Assembly: GCA_026075535.2 (NCBI GenBank)
Contig: AP026544.2
Span: forward strand, 10,478,001 to 10,542,000
Source of the DNA: Tricholoma matsutake
Taxonomy: Eukaryota > Basidiomycota > Agaricomycetes > Agaricales > Tricholomataceae
Length of the DNA: 64,000 nucleotides
Direction: 5' to 3'
Below, one piece after another: positions 43,685 to 54,358 of the stretch. The notes below the pieces were generated by a model, which saw only the letters and a list, made by a program, of their open reading frames with translations, was not told where the DNA came from and made no database searches. Each line of letters begins with the position of its first letter. Position 1 is the stretch's first letter. Made by a program: the position numbers and the translations under genes.

Positions 43685-46416
43685 CAGACAGCTGAATTCA
43701 AATATGGTCATGGACTCTCATCCCTTGCCTTGGGTTGACGACATTCTTGCTGACTGTGCCAAGGGGAATATTTGGGCCACCATCAACATGACAGACAGCT
43801 TTTTCCAGATGAGAATGTACCTTATGATGTTCCACTCACAGCAGTCACAACACCTTTTGGGCTGTACAAGTGGCTGGTCATGCCAATGGGATTGTGGAAT
43901 GCACCTGTGATACACCAGCGACAAGTATCCTTTGTGCTGTGTGAATATATTGGTAAAATCTGCCATGTATATCTGGACAATATTGTTATCTGGTCAAACT
44001 CAATTGAGGAACACCACCACAATGTCCAACTGATTTTGATGGTGCTGCAAGCTGCGTGACTATATTGCAACCCTAAGAAGAACAAACTGTATTGTCTGTC
44101 CATCGACTTCCTTGGCCATCATATTCTGGAGAATGGAGTGGAGGCCGATTCATGGAAGGTGGACTGCATCTTGTCTTGGCCATGTCCTTGTTCTGCAACC
44201 GACGTTAGGCATTTCTTGGGCTTGGTTTGATATTTGGCATCATTTCTGCCTAATCTGGCAACACATACTTCTGTACTGACACTACTGACAACAAAAGATG
44301 CAAACTGGAACTTCCCTGCCTGGAGTGCTAAACATCAGTTTGCATTTGAGGCAATAAAGTCTATAGTGGTGAGCAGGGACTGTCTGACAATGATTGACCA
44401 TGATGACTCAGAAAGCCACATTTTTGTAACAACTGATGCCAGTGACTATCACTCAGGAGCTGTCCTTTCCTTTGGGAGGACCTGGGAGACAGCTCACCCT
44501 GTCACATTTGACTCCATGACCTTTAAAGGTGCTGAATTAAATTACCCTGTACATGAAAAGGAAATGCTGGCTATTATCCATGCGCTGCATAAATGGCGCT
44601 CTGATCTGGTAGGCAGCAGCTTCATGGTGTTTACAGATCACAGGACACTTGAGAATTTTGACACTCAACTGGACTTATCATGCTGCCAGGCACACTGGAT
44701 GGAATTCATGTCACAGTTTGATGCTAAGATTGTATACATCAAGGGTGAGGATAACTCTGTTGCAGATGCTCTCCCGGTTGCCTATGAAAGCAGCTGCGGA
44801 TAGTAGAGTGGCTATAAATGCTGCTCGACACCCATATGATTATTACGCTGACATTGACAACATGGTAACAGTCAACATGGTTCTGCCTGCTACCAAGGAC
44901 TCCCCCTTGTTCTGCACACATGCCTTGGCAGAAACAGATATTGCAACCACTCAAGCGGTGACTGCAGTACTATCTATTACACATGATGGTTTGATTCAGG
45001 AGGCAATCAAAACTGGTTATAAGATGATGACTGGTGTAAGAAACTTAAAGCTACTGCTCCTGGTATGCCAGGAATACAAGAGAAGGATGGGTTACTGTTT
45101 ATTGGTGAATGGCTGGTGATTCCATTGACAACCTCTGTCCGAGAGTCACTGTTCCATCTAGTGCATGACTCCTTGGGTCATTTTGGATTTGAGACATTGT
45201 AGGTTCATTACAAAACTCCTACTACTTATGCAGCAAGACTTAGAATTGGCATACATACCAAGCTGCTCTGACTGCCAATGAAACAAAAGCTGAACAACAT
45301 GTCTGACTGGTCCACTTCATCCCCTGCTGGTTCTGGATGGATATGGGGACTCTGTAGCAATGGATTTCATTGGTCCTTTACTGGAGGACAATGTATTTAA
45401 CTGCATCCTTACTATGACAGACCATCTGGGAGCTGACATACAAATCATCCCGATGCAAACAGACATCACTGCAGACAACTTGGTGGTGTTGTTTTTTGAT
45501 TGCTGGTACTGTGAGAATGGTCTGCCACTGGATATTGTTTCTGACTGAGACAAGCTCTTCCTGTACAAGTTCTGGAAAGCACTGCATGCACTGACAGGAG
45601 TGAAGTTGAAGATGTTGACAGCTTACCACCTGCTGACTGATGGATCATCTGAATGTATGAACAAGACTGTGAACCAGGTGCTGTGGTACCATGTGGCCCA
45701 TACACAAAAAGGCATCCATTTTGACCTGATGAACATGATAAACAAGCCAACAGGATTTTCTCTGTTCCAGCTTCAAATGGGTCATAGCCCTCGGCTCATG
45801 CCTCCATTGGTGCCTCCAGTCAGATGTGTCGAGCCTGAGGAAGAGCATGCACAGGTGCTGATTTTTTGGCTGCAGTTAGATGTGTTTGAAGTGCAGGATA
45901 ACTTGTTGAAAGCAAAGGTGTCCCAAGCTACACATGCAAATCAAACCCATGCAGATGAGCCTGATCTGAACATTGGGAATAAGGTAATGCTGTTTACAGA
46001 TAACTGATGCAGGCAGTACGTCTAAAGGGCAAAACCAAGTGGCAAAGTTCATGCCATGTTTTGATGGGCCTTTCACAATTGTAGATGTGAACTCTAAATT
46101 GTCAATGGTTACACTGGACCTGCCTGTTACATCGAACATGGACTCGAAATTCCACACATCTGAAGTATTCCTACATCACAGGAATGACAAAACACTGTTT
46201 CCATCCTGGGAGCTGGCACGTCCAGGTGCTATTGTAACTGCAGATGGTGTACAGGAATATTTTGTGGAGAAGATTGTGGATGCTAGAAGGTGTGGACGAG
46301 GAATGCAATATCTTGTCCACTGGTTCAGCTACAGCCCAGAAGATGACCAGTGGCTCCCAGGTGTGGAACTTGTGGACAACACTGCTCTCAATGACTGGTT
46401 GGTGGGTAATGGTTGA
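43683..46416 (+). pseudogene. Gypsy-3 Pol: C-terminal RT, RNase H, integrase, chromodomain
   Basis: RT: YRQLNSN, DILADCAKGNIWATINMTDS, VTTPFGLYKWLVMPMG and an active site HVYLDNIVIW with the second Asp changed to Asn. RNase H: FVTTDASDYHSGAVLSF and LNYPVHEKEMLAIIHALHKW. The integrase zinc finger near 45,170-45,260 is decayed. The integrase core has VAMDFIGPL (45,357), FDCWYCENGLPLDIVSD and LTDGSSECMN, where the catalytic Glu region is read as SSECMNK. The chromodomain is at 46,245-46,413 (EYFVEKIVDARRCGRGMQYL, then SPEDDQWLPGVELVD). Several frameshifts and stops are present. Confidence 0.85.
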
Positions 46417-46558
46417 GGATTTTTGTTTATTTCACCTTCTTCTTGTCCCTGCCGCTGGTAGCTTTTCCCTATGGGGTTTTTGATGCACCCGATGAGCAGT
46501 TTTATGTATGTCACTTATTTTTCCCTTTCTGGTTGATTGTTTTGGGGGGCAAATTCCT

Positions 46559-46573
46559 CAGAGGGGGGAGGGG
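46559..46573 (+). promoter_or_regulatory. Polypurine tract of Gypsy-3
   Basis: CAGAGGGGGGAGGGG directly before the LTR. Confidence 0.75.
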
Positions 46574-46778
46574 TGTAATCCTGGCTTACTCATCTACTGA
46601 CACACCGGCACATCTTTCCTATATAGACACAAACATGGACCCTTTTGCTTATCTCCTTTTTCCCACTTCCACTCACATTCCAGTACTCTGTTGTATCATT
46701 CTACTGCTTCTGCTATATATGCTGGTCCTATTTCTGTCTAGGTTCTCTCTGAGTGTTGCTTACTGAGGTAAGCTTCCA
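46574..46778 (+). repeat. 3' LTR of Gypsy-3
   Basis: 205 bp from TGTAATCCTGGCTTACTCAT to GTAAGCTTCCA. CTATATAG at 46,619 may be its TATA element. Confidence 0.85.
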
Positions 46779-46783
46779 GACAC
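46779..46783. repeat. Target-site duplication of Gypsy-3
   Basis: GACAC; the partner is GTGTC at 36,338. Confidence 0.8.
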
Positions 46784-47690
46784 AAGCAAAAGCAGGAAAT
46801 GTCTAACTCATGGAAGGTGCAGGAGGCCTGCATAAAAAGGAGCCAATATTGGGTCAGGGCATGGAGTCAGCATGACCAAATTGCTATCACTGTCATGTGG
46901 CTGACCAACGATTGCCCTGTGCGGGGAATGAAAGTCATCATCAAGTCAACCATAAGAGTGTTGAAGACTTGGGGAAGCATCGGTATCACCATCCACAGGA
47001 ATGGAATGATCCCCAAATGTGTTCAAAGGCAAACTTGCTAGGATGCAAGGTGTATCCTCCTGGGACTCATAACCCAGAGATCTAGTTAGACAAGGTTAAC
47101 AAAGCCAGACAGGATCAGCAGGACATACTGAGATCCACAGTCCTATGTGGGGGGTGATTCATCCCCAATGCTACCAGTAGCAATCTGGAGCTGCACAGGG
47201 GAACTTCACAGAGGAGTAAGATAAATGATAAAACAAGAGAAGATCTTGTACTTCAACAGAGCAAGGGACACCATGTCATCACTTCCAGCAGCCTGGACTT
47301 CTACTGTTTTGTGCTTTTGAACCCTGAAATGAGATCAACAACCAACACTGTGCCCACTGAGAAAACATACTTCTTGTTGGACACATCTTTGTTAGCCTTG
47401 CCTTTTTTGGTCTTGACAGCATTCCACCTAAAAGTCACATGATAAGCCAAAGTAACACCGGTGCGAAGTAGCATACATACTTGGGCCTAGTCTTGCTACA
47501 GCCAACATCAGTGAGGCAACAAATCAGGGGAGTTGGGAGGGGGACACACCACTGATTACCAAAAACAGGGGGCAGGATTACAGCACACCCATCATGAACA
47601 GCATGATCAATCAATGCACTATGTGACAATCGAGCTGAATACATCAGGCAACTCAAGCCCATACAGGAACATATGTTTATCAAGATGGCA
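46784..47690. other. Old sequence between Gypsy-3 and hAT-2, possible minus-strand exons
   Basis: The minus strand shows CCLTDVGCSKTRPK before a GTATGT donor (about 47,480). An acceptor CTTTTAG follows near 47,428, then WNAVKTKKGKANKDVSNKK. This looks like the 3' end of a decayed spliced gene of an unrecognised repeat. Nothing else is supported. Confidence 0.3.
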
Positions 47691-47698
47691 GGTAAGAG
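47691..47698. repeat. 8-bp target duplication of hAT-2, left copy
   Basis: GGTAAGAG, identical to 49,045-49,052. Confidence 0.9.
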
Positions 47699-48284
47699 TA
47701 GTGTTTAAAGGTCCAGCTCAGTCCAGTTTTTTTTCCTTTTTGGATCCAAACCGGAACCGAAACCAGTTCTATTTTATTCACAGACTAAAAGAAACTGAAC
47801 TGAACTGCACAAAACCAGTCTCATGCAGTCCAGTTCAGTCCAACTACCAGTTACGACCAGTTTTGCAAAACTGGTCGTCAACCAAGCTAAGGTTGGTCAG
47901 AGCTGACATTACATACTTACTTACATAGTATTACTATTCTAATGATGTAATAAAATAAAATAAAGTACAACCCCCCTGGGGTGTTCATTAGCAGAGAACC
48001 CTGCATTTGGGTGGGGGACGGGGGGGTGAGGGGACATCTGTCATTTCTGGTGCTCTCCCCATCCCTCGTTGTTGTCCCTATCCCCATCCATTGTTGTTAT
48101 TGTCACCCCTCATTGCCTCATGTTGTGTTGTTGTCATTCGTCATTTTTGTTGTCCCATTGTCGTTATCTGTTGTCATTGTTGTCTTGTGGCCTTGGGGTG
48201 GCATTGCCATTGTCATCCATTGTTGGCTGTTGGTGGTCACCATTGTTGGTCATTCATCTGTCGTCACCACCCCCATCTGCCCTG

Positions 48285-48298
48285 TGAGCAGTTGCTCA
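48285..48298. repeat. GAGCA hairpin in hAT-2
   Basis: TGAGCA-GT-TGCTCA. A related GCAAGC-AGGG-GCTTGC form lies at 48,367-48,384. Confidence 0.65.
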
Positions 48299-48432
48299 TG
48301 GCAGTGGTGTGGGTAGTGTGTTGTCTCTGCAGTTGTTGTAGTCCAGAATGGTACCCATCATCACTCTGCAAGCAGGGGCTTGCAGCGGTGACATGGGTGC
48401 TGTTTTGGCACTGTCTCATGGTTACAACATAG

Positions 48433-48532
48433 TTAGAACCTGAAAAATGAAAACAAAAGATTAGTTGGTTGAAAAAAGAATATTAAAAAACATTAGCTGG
48501 GGCCCAAACGACAACTGTCATCATTTGGGCCC
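48433..48532 (-). repeat. hAT-2 palindrome plus intron module
   Basis: The palindrome arms are 48,500-48,508 (GGGCCCAAA) and 48,524-48,532 (TTTGGGCCC). On the minus strand CCAG then CTAATG stands where a donor would be. A pyrimidine-rich tract with CCAACTAATC and the acceptor TTTTTCAG follow, and the next exon begins GTTCTAACTATG. The donor has lost its G. Confidence 0.6.
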
Positions 48533-49044
48533 AATGTGGTTTGTTTGCAGTGTTTGGCAGTGTTATCCAACACAGGGGACATGGGAGTAGTGGTGGGTGT
48601 TGACGAGGTGGTGGTGGTGGAAGGAGGCAGAGTGGTGGCGGCAGTGTCAAGGGTGGTAGCAGTGGTTGATGTTGATGTGGCATTGTGGTTTGCTATGGGA
48701 ATGGTAAACAAGTGGCACCACTTTTTGTTTGGGAGTGCAAATGTGACCAATGGTCTGTGTGCAGCCTCACAGTATATAAGCCTTGCTTTTTGGTCTCTTT
48801 TGCTCGGGCATGTCCCTTTTGTTTTAGTTATTATTACTTTTGATTATAATTAAATTACAAGTATAGAATGTAGACTGAGGTTCGGTGGTTGAAACCAGTT
48901 TTAATTGGTTTTAAATAAATATTTGATTCAACCAATAGAATCATGGAATAAGGGCAACCGCAACCACAAAAAGACTGAACCACAGTTTGGTTCAGTCCGG
49001 TTTTGGTTTTTTTCCAGTTCAATGAACCGGACTTTCAAACACTA

Positions 49045-49052
49045 GGTAAGAG
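49045..49052. repeat. 8-bp target duplication of hAT-2, right copy
   Basis: GGTAAGAG. Confidence 0.9.
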
Positions 49053-50041
49053 GTCAAAAGCAGGAGACCCAGGAGCAGGAGGAGTACCACTGCTACGCTT
49101 GTGCTTGGGGGACACCACAATTTCACTATAAAACAAGTCAGCACTAGACAACTGAACCTAGAGCACTAAATATATATACACATCAGAGCTGTCACTAAAC
49201 ACAACAGGTGCAGATTTATGCTGCAAAAAGCCAGAGCTCTGAGGGCTGCTATCGGGCAATCAACACGCAAATCTACAACATGGAAAATAAGTCATGACAT
49301 ATGCCGGGCCCATAGAAGATAGTTGACAAGCAACAAGTCTGCATAACATCATTGTGAGACAACAGAGGCAGATCAAGACCAACAAACTCACTCTTGCAAG
49401 TCAATGTCAATGCTGGCATGGGCAATGAGACACTGTCATAGAGAAAACACCATCAACTTACAGGTCAGCCAGAACTGAAGGAACCTTCTTTGGAGAGCTG
49501 AAATGCTGATCAATACATGGGGGAAAAAAGGAGTGAACAAACACATGACTGAGACTTTGCCATTTGGAGCACAAATGTAGAAAAGAGTAAATGGCGACAG
49601 CAGAGACAAATTGTTTTGAGCAACAAGGGCAAGACTGGAGGCTGGAGCTCTGAGCACAGAACACCTTTATACAAAAACTCAAGAACCCAAGCAATGGAAA
49701 TGGACAGAAGCCAAAGGCCAAAGACCAAAAGGAAAAAAAAAATGCGAGCACATGAAAGGAGAATGCAGACAAGCGAGGACACATTAACAGGGAGAAGATA
49801 ACCTGACACACAACAGATGCCATGCCATATATCAAAAGAACATGTTTCACATTGCTCAAATGGGGCATATCCAAGAGGAACAAACATTGTAGAGAAATCC
49901 AACTGAGAAAATGATGTGAGGAGACACAAATTCATTATAAAACCAAGAAGTGGTCATCAAAGCAGACACGAGGAAGCAGAACAAAAGACAATGGAAGAGA
50001 AGAAGCACCAAACAAAGCACAGCAGGGGTGCCAAGACAGTA
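49053..50041. other. Sequence between hAT-2 and MITE B, no supported gene
   Basis: Long open stretches on the minus strand (49,458-49,935) are hydrophobic and overlap in two frames, so I regard them as chance. The sequence may be 5' flank of the Harbinger-type element. Confidence 0.35.
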
Positions 50042-50164
50042 GGGTGTTTCACATTGCAGTTTTTTAGTGGTTTTTAAGAGATTTTGATCAGATGTTGAAC
50101 TTCCATTTTTTGTAAAAAGCAAGTCAAAAACCATCAGAAAAATGAACGCTGCGTGAAACCCCCC
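50042..50164. mobile_element. MITE-like element B
   Basis: About 123 bp with imperfect inverted ends of about 35-38 bp. The left end reads GGGTGTTTCACATTGCAGTT and the reverse complement of the right end reads GGGTTTCACGCAGCGTTCAT; both continue with a GTGGTTTTT/GATGGTTTTT motif. No coding content. The ends resemble MITE-like element A (23,658). Confidence 0.55.
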
Positions 50165-50268
50165 AAGGCTTGAAGTCTTGAAGAAGATGCTGTAGTTTGT
50201 TTTCAGAGAAATGAGTAGTATATAAATAAAAGTCTCAATATCCGCTAATATTATTATCATAAGCATAT

Positions 50269-51861
50269 ATGCCTGCTCTCCCCATCCAACAGTGTTTGCT
50301 GCATGGAGCATACAAATACGCAAGAAGATTGCAAGAGCTGCACCATAGATGGACAAGATCCAGGGACTCTGGCTCTGATTCAGACAGTGACATTGATCTT
50401 ACATTGAATGTTAACACAGGCGCAACCAGTGATGACTCGTCCATCTCATCTCTTTCATCCATCTCATCCATCTCCTCAGTTTCCTCAGCCAATGACACCG
50501 ACAACAATATCCCAGCAGAGACATTACCTTCTAACTTTGACTTGGACACTGATGAAGAAATGTCTTCAGAGGAAGAGGAAGATGTCACCTATTTCAGGCA
50601 ATTATCTGCAGTTCAGGCACACATCAATTACCTGACAAACAAACATGTTCTATTTCCCAATTGTGTTCATAAGCTGTCCCAACTTTACTTGGTTCTGGTG
50701 CTGTTTAAGGCAGACGATCACAAATGATTCCATCAGAACCTGCGTGTTCATCCTGCTACTTTTGACTCCCTCCTTGCCAAGATTGATTCTCATCCAGTTT
50801 TTGTCAGTGATGGCCCACAAGACCAGATGCCCATTGATGAGCAGCTGGCTATAGCACTATACTGATTTGGACACTATGGTAATGGAGCATTAGTTGAACA
50901 GATCACTCAATGGGCTGGTGCATCTGCAGGAATGGTGGTGAATGCTACTTGGCATGTGATCACAGCATTTTTGGCACTACATGATGATGTGATCCGATGG
51001 CCCAGTGCTTGGGAGAAGGCAGAGGCAAAGGAGTGGGTTGAGGCTGCTACATGTGTGGCATGGAGAGATGGCTGGATATTTGTTGATGGAACTCTCGTCC
51101 CTCTTGCTGACAAACCTGGATACCATGGCAAGGCATATTTTAATAGGAAATCCAATTATTCATTAAATGTTCAGGTACGATGGTCCTCAAATCAGCAATT
51201 AACAATTGATGTTCTTGTCATCTCTCTAGCTCATCACCCTTCCCAACCTTCGCATTGTTGATTATGTGATTGGTCATTGCGGTAGCTCCCATGATTCCAC
51301 AGCTTTCCAGGATTCATGAACTGTTGTTGAATGTCAATGACTGATTGGTCTGGGGGAATGGATTTGGGCTGACTCTGCTTATCCAATTGAGGCATGGTGT
51401 GTAACTCCGTACAAGAAACCTGCAGCCAACATTCCCGAAAGCAAAACCTTCAACTACTGGGTCTCACATGTAAGTAGCTGTTACTACATCACTGTGCAGA
51501 CATCAGTAATGGTCAAATAGGTTTGCATTCAATCTGAGCATGCAGTTGGATTCCTCAAGGGTCATTTTCAGTCACTTAAAGGTCTCCATCAACAAATCAA
51601 GAATCCCAGGACCACCACCATGCCCTTGCATGGGTCCATGCATGCATTGTCATCCACACCATAATTCAAGAGATCGAGACTGATGATTTTGATGAGGAGT
51701 GGAATGAGGAACTGATTCTTGAAGGGCTATCTGATGATGAGTCAAGTTCTGATGATGATGATGATGTGCTGGCTAAGATTCATCGTGAGTCTCAGGGTCA
51801 GAGGAAGCAAAGAAAGGTGAAAAAGGACTTGTATTCCAGTGGAATCACAGAACAAGACTAG
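50269..51861 (+). pseudogene. PIF/Harbinger-type DDE transposase
   Basis: The N-terminus (MPALPIQQCLLHGAYKYARR) is followed by a long Asp/Ser-rich stretch. Two in-frame stops (50,725 and 50,863) interrupt a helix-turn-helix part (VHPATFDSLLAKIDSHPVFV; FGHYGNGALVEQITQWAGAS). Catalytic residues: the first Asp in WIFVDGTLVPLA (51,076), the second in WIWADSAYPIEAW (51,365), and the Glu in IQSEHAVGFLKGHFQSLKGL (about 51,540). Introns: 51,175-51,229 (55 bp, GTACGA..TCTCTAG) and about 51,471-51,521 (GTAAGT..AAATAG), both keeping frame. The tail is acidic, ending at 51,861. Stops are TGA/TAG and consistent with C-to-T decay. It converges with the Myb-like gene at 51,891-53,160. Confidence 0.85.
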
Positions 51862-51890
51862 ATAGTATAAATACTATATATAACATTGTT

Positions 51891-53160
51891 TTAGGGTGTT
51901 GGTGGAGGAGGTAACTGGAAATCAGGAAACAAAAACATATCGTAAGATGTAGGAGCAAGATTATGTTCGATGCCTGGGCTGTGTTCAATTCCAACAGGCT
52001 CAACCCCACCATAGCTGACAGAGTTGGAGCTGTGCTGTGATTGAATGTAGTCGTGAACCCTGCTTGTCGACCCACTTGCCATTGATGAGCCACTGGTGGT
52101 GGAACCTTCAAATTCAGTGCGCTGTCATGCCATTTGTTGCATCAAGACCTGCTGCATGTTAGCCATCATACCCATCTGCATCCTTGTCCGCTCAGCCTCA
52201 AGCTCTATCTTCTTCACCTTTGCCTCATGTTTTTCCTTTTCTAGCTGCTGCCGCTTCTCTTCAAGATCCAGCTGCTTCAAGCGAATGGTGTTCTTCTCAG
52301 CCCAACATTCAGCAGCATCCTTGAGCTCCATGGTGTGTATTTTGTTGTGGTATAAATCCCAGGTCATCCGCTTAGTTGCTATAATAGTTTTGCTCGAGTT
52401 TTTCTTGAGGTCGTCTTTTGAAGATTTTGTGGGTGTTGAGCTTCGTGTACTTGATTGGCCAATAAGTACACATTGGGCAGCAGTAATTGCAAGCACAGTT
52501 GTTGTTGGTTTTGGCTTGGTAGGCAGATGATTAGTCACAGAGACATGGCGCACAGGAGCAGATGAAGTAGGTGTGAGAGCAGATGGAGTAGGAGTGAGAA
52601 CTGCAGGGTTAGGAGTCATGGTAGACACAGGAGCTGGAGCAGATGGATTCGACATGGCCAACAGTGGTAAATTGCCTGACAGTTCCTATGTCGTATGATC
52701 CTGATGTCATTTCTTTGCTCCTAGCATATCAACAAGAGCATGCACCTTATCAATCTCATCATCATCATCATCATTACCTTTAGCAAGATCAACCTCCATC
52801 GCTCCCATATCCCAATCCTGGCTTTTAATTCTCTGAGCTCAAGTCAAAATTGTCAAGGTCTGGGATGCCACTTCCATAATCACTCTGTACATTGCTAGGC
52901 CGGTCTTCATCATGATTGGTATGCCCAGGCTGAAAGAGAGCAGCTGCTTGTTCAGACCAATTTTGCCCAGCTGTTGATGATGAGACCCCAACAGGATTGT
53001 AATTGGGGAGTTCACTCCAGAAACCATGCAGGTCATCCCAGAATGGCCACTCAGCCCGAATTTTCTCTGAGGGTAGGAGATACTTAGGGTAGGTGTTGTA
53101 AAAGAATTTTGATGCTTACCAATGAGATTGGCATGCTCATCATTCGTCTTCTCTATACCA
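51891..53160 (-). pseudogene. Myb/SANT-like partner protein of the Harbinger-type element
   Basis: The main frame runs 52,661-51,891 with one internal TGA (52,125), probably from CGA. It has a Pro/Thr-rich start and a basic region. A coiled coil at about residues 110-175 (RLKQLDLEEKRQQLEKEKHE and following) precedes a Gly/Ser tail. Upstream minus-strand sequence (53,160-52,840) encodes NTYPKYLLPSEKIRAEWPFW and DDLHGFWSELPNYNPVGV, which fits the end of a Myb/SANT-like domain. The 5' end is cut off by Gypsy-4. PIF/Harbinger elements typically carry a DDE transposase and a Myb-like DNA-binding protein as a pair, so this is its likely role. Confidence 0.75.
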
Positions 53161-53202
53161 CCACCTGTTCCTTCTAGCTCTCATACATATTTCTGGTACA
53201 AA

Positions 53203-54048
53203 CACACAAAACCATGACACAACACTTCGAAACAGTTCAAAAGACTTCGTACCATTTCAAACACCTTTGGCTGCCATATTCATATCGTACTGCACCTCGA
53301 GCACATGTTCCCAACATTCCACACACTGATGTATCACATTTCGGGCACAACAAACATGAGGAGACACAATGGCTAGCACCTTAGCATGCATCAAGGCACT
53401 TTTCGATGTCTTCATGATTTATTGAAACAACAAGACAAGGAGATTTGATATATTATGACTATTCCACATTTTCTTCTCATCATTTTCTCATTTACTTTGT
53501 GATTTTGACACCTTTTTTCACTGCCTTATGTCTACCACATGTTTGCCTCATGGCCTTTTACCTTTTTAGTACTATCTCTCTCAAACATATATAGTTTGTT
53601 GTATTTACTGTCTTCAGCAGCAAGAAATCATCTTCCTCTATCACATATTGTCAGACTTAATGGTTCTACTCTTGAGTCTTAGCTCAGTCTTGGTCCAAAA
53701 CTCTCCAGTCTCTCGTGAACTTCTTTGTTTTGTTACTCGAAACTATCGTCAATCATCGTCTTCTACATCGTCTTCACCTATCGTCATCATCTCATGAACT
53801 CCTCAAAACCATTTCGAGGCTTTTTGAATTCTTTCGCACCACAGCTAAATTCTTTTGTATCATCTTGAAACACTTCATAGTGTTTCATACTACCTCATAC
53901 GGCTTCGCAAGACTTCACATCGCTTCGTACTACATCTACTGGCCTTTGGTTAGCATGGTGATATTTGGTACTACCTTGCAACCTTCCTCTAACTCGTGTT
54001 ATACCAGTTTAGTTGGTTTTGGTTGAGTTTCCAGGTTCAGCATTATCA
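53203..54048 (+). repeat. 5' LTR of Gypsy-4 (5'-truncated)
   Basis: It matches 63,270-64,000 from CACAAAACCATGACACAACA onward. It ends CATTATCA, which pairs with the TGATAG start of the 3' LTR. It is rich in TCGTCTTC-like repeats. The downstream TTCTGGAGCCCACCATGAGG may be the primer-binding site. Confidence 0.75.
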
Positions 54049-54358
54049 TTCTGGAGCCCACCATGAGGGGTTTCTGAATCATTTCATTGCCTAATAACCT
54101 CCAAATCGATACTCAACATGCCTTCGATTCTCAAATCTCTTGAACAATCGGGAGATATCCTAATTCAAAGCAGAATCAACTCATCATCAACTTTTTCCCT
54201 CACCCATTCCATCGTTGTCATCATCATCTTCTACCTCTTCATCCTCAGCTTCTACCTCTTAATTCATCTTTCCAATAACTTTGACACCGCTACCCTCTAT
54301 CACCCAAGTTTTAACCCCTACTACAAGAGCTGTCGCACTCATGACTACACAAGCTACT

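Larger units (their letters stand above)
43683..46778 (+). mobile_element. Gypsy-3, 3' part (RT to 3' LTR)
   Basis: It continues the reverse transcriptase exactly where the inverted 5' part stops, then carries RNase H, integrase, chromodomain, polypurine tract and 3' LTR. It ends with GACAC, the target duplication. Confidence 0.85.
47699..49044. mobile_element. hAT-2: non-autonomous hAT element, 1,346 bp
   Basis: The left end begins TAGTGTTTAAAGGTCCAGCT and the reverse complement of the right end begins TAGTGTTTGAAAGTCCGGTT. An 8-bp target duplication is perfect. Subterminal CAGTCCAGTT/GGTTCAGTCCGG motifs recur at both ends, as is usual for hAT transposase binding. The interior has GAGCA-type hairpins (48,285-48,298, 48,367-48,384) and a GGGCCCAAA palindrome next to an intron-like tract on the minus strand. 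No transposase is present. Confidence 0.9.

Noticed and set aside
48007..48432. A 141-codon plus-strand frame in hAT-2
   Set aside because: Val/Cys/His-rich low-complexity translation of TTGTCATT repeats in a non-autonomous element.
49458..49935. Two overlapping hydrophobic minus-strand frames of 141 codons
   Set aside because: They overlap in different frames, show no domain or start context, and lie in decayed repeat DNA.
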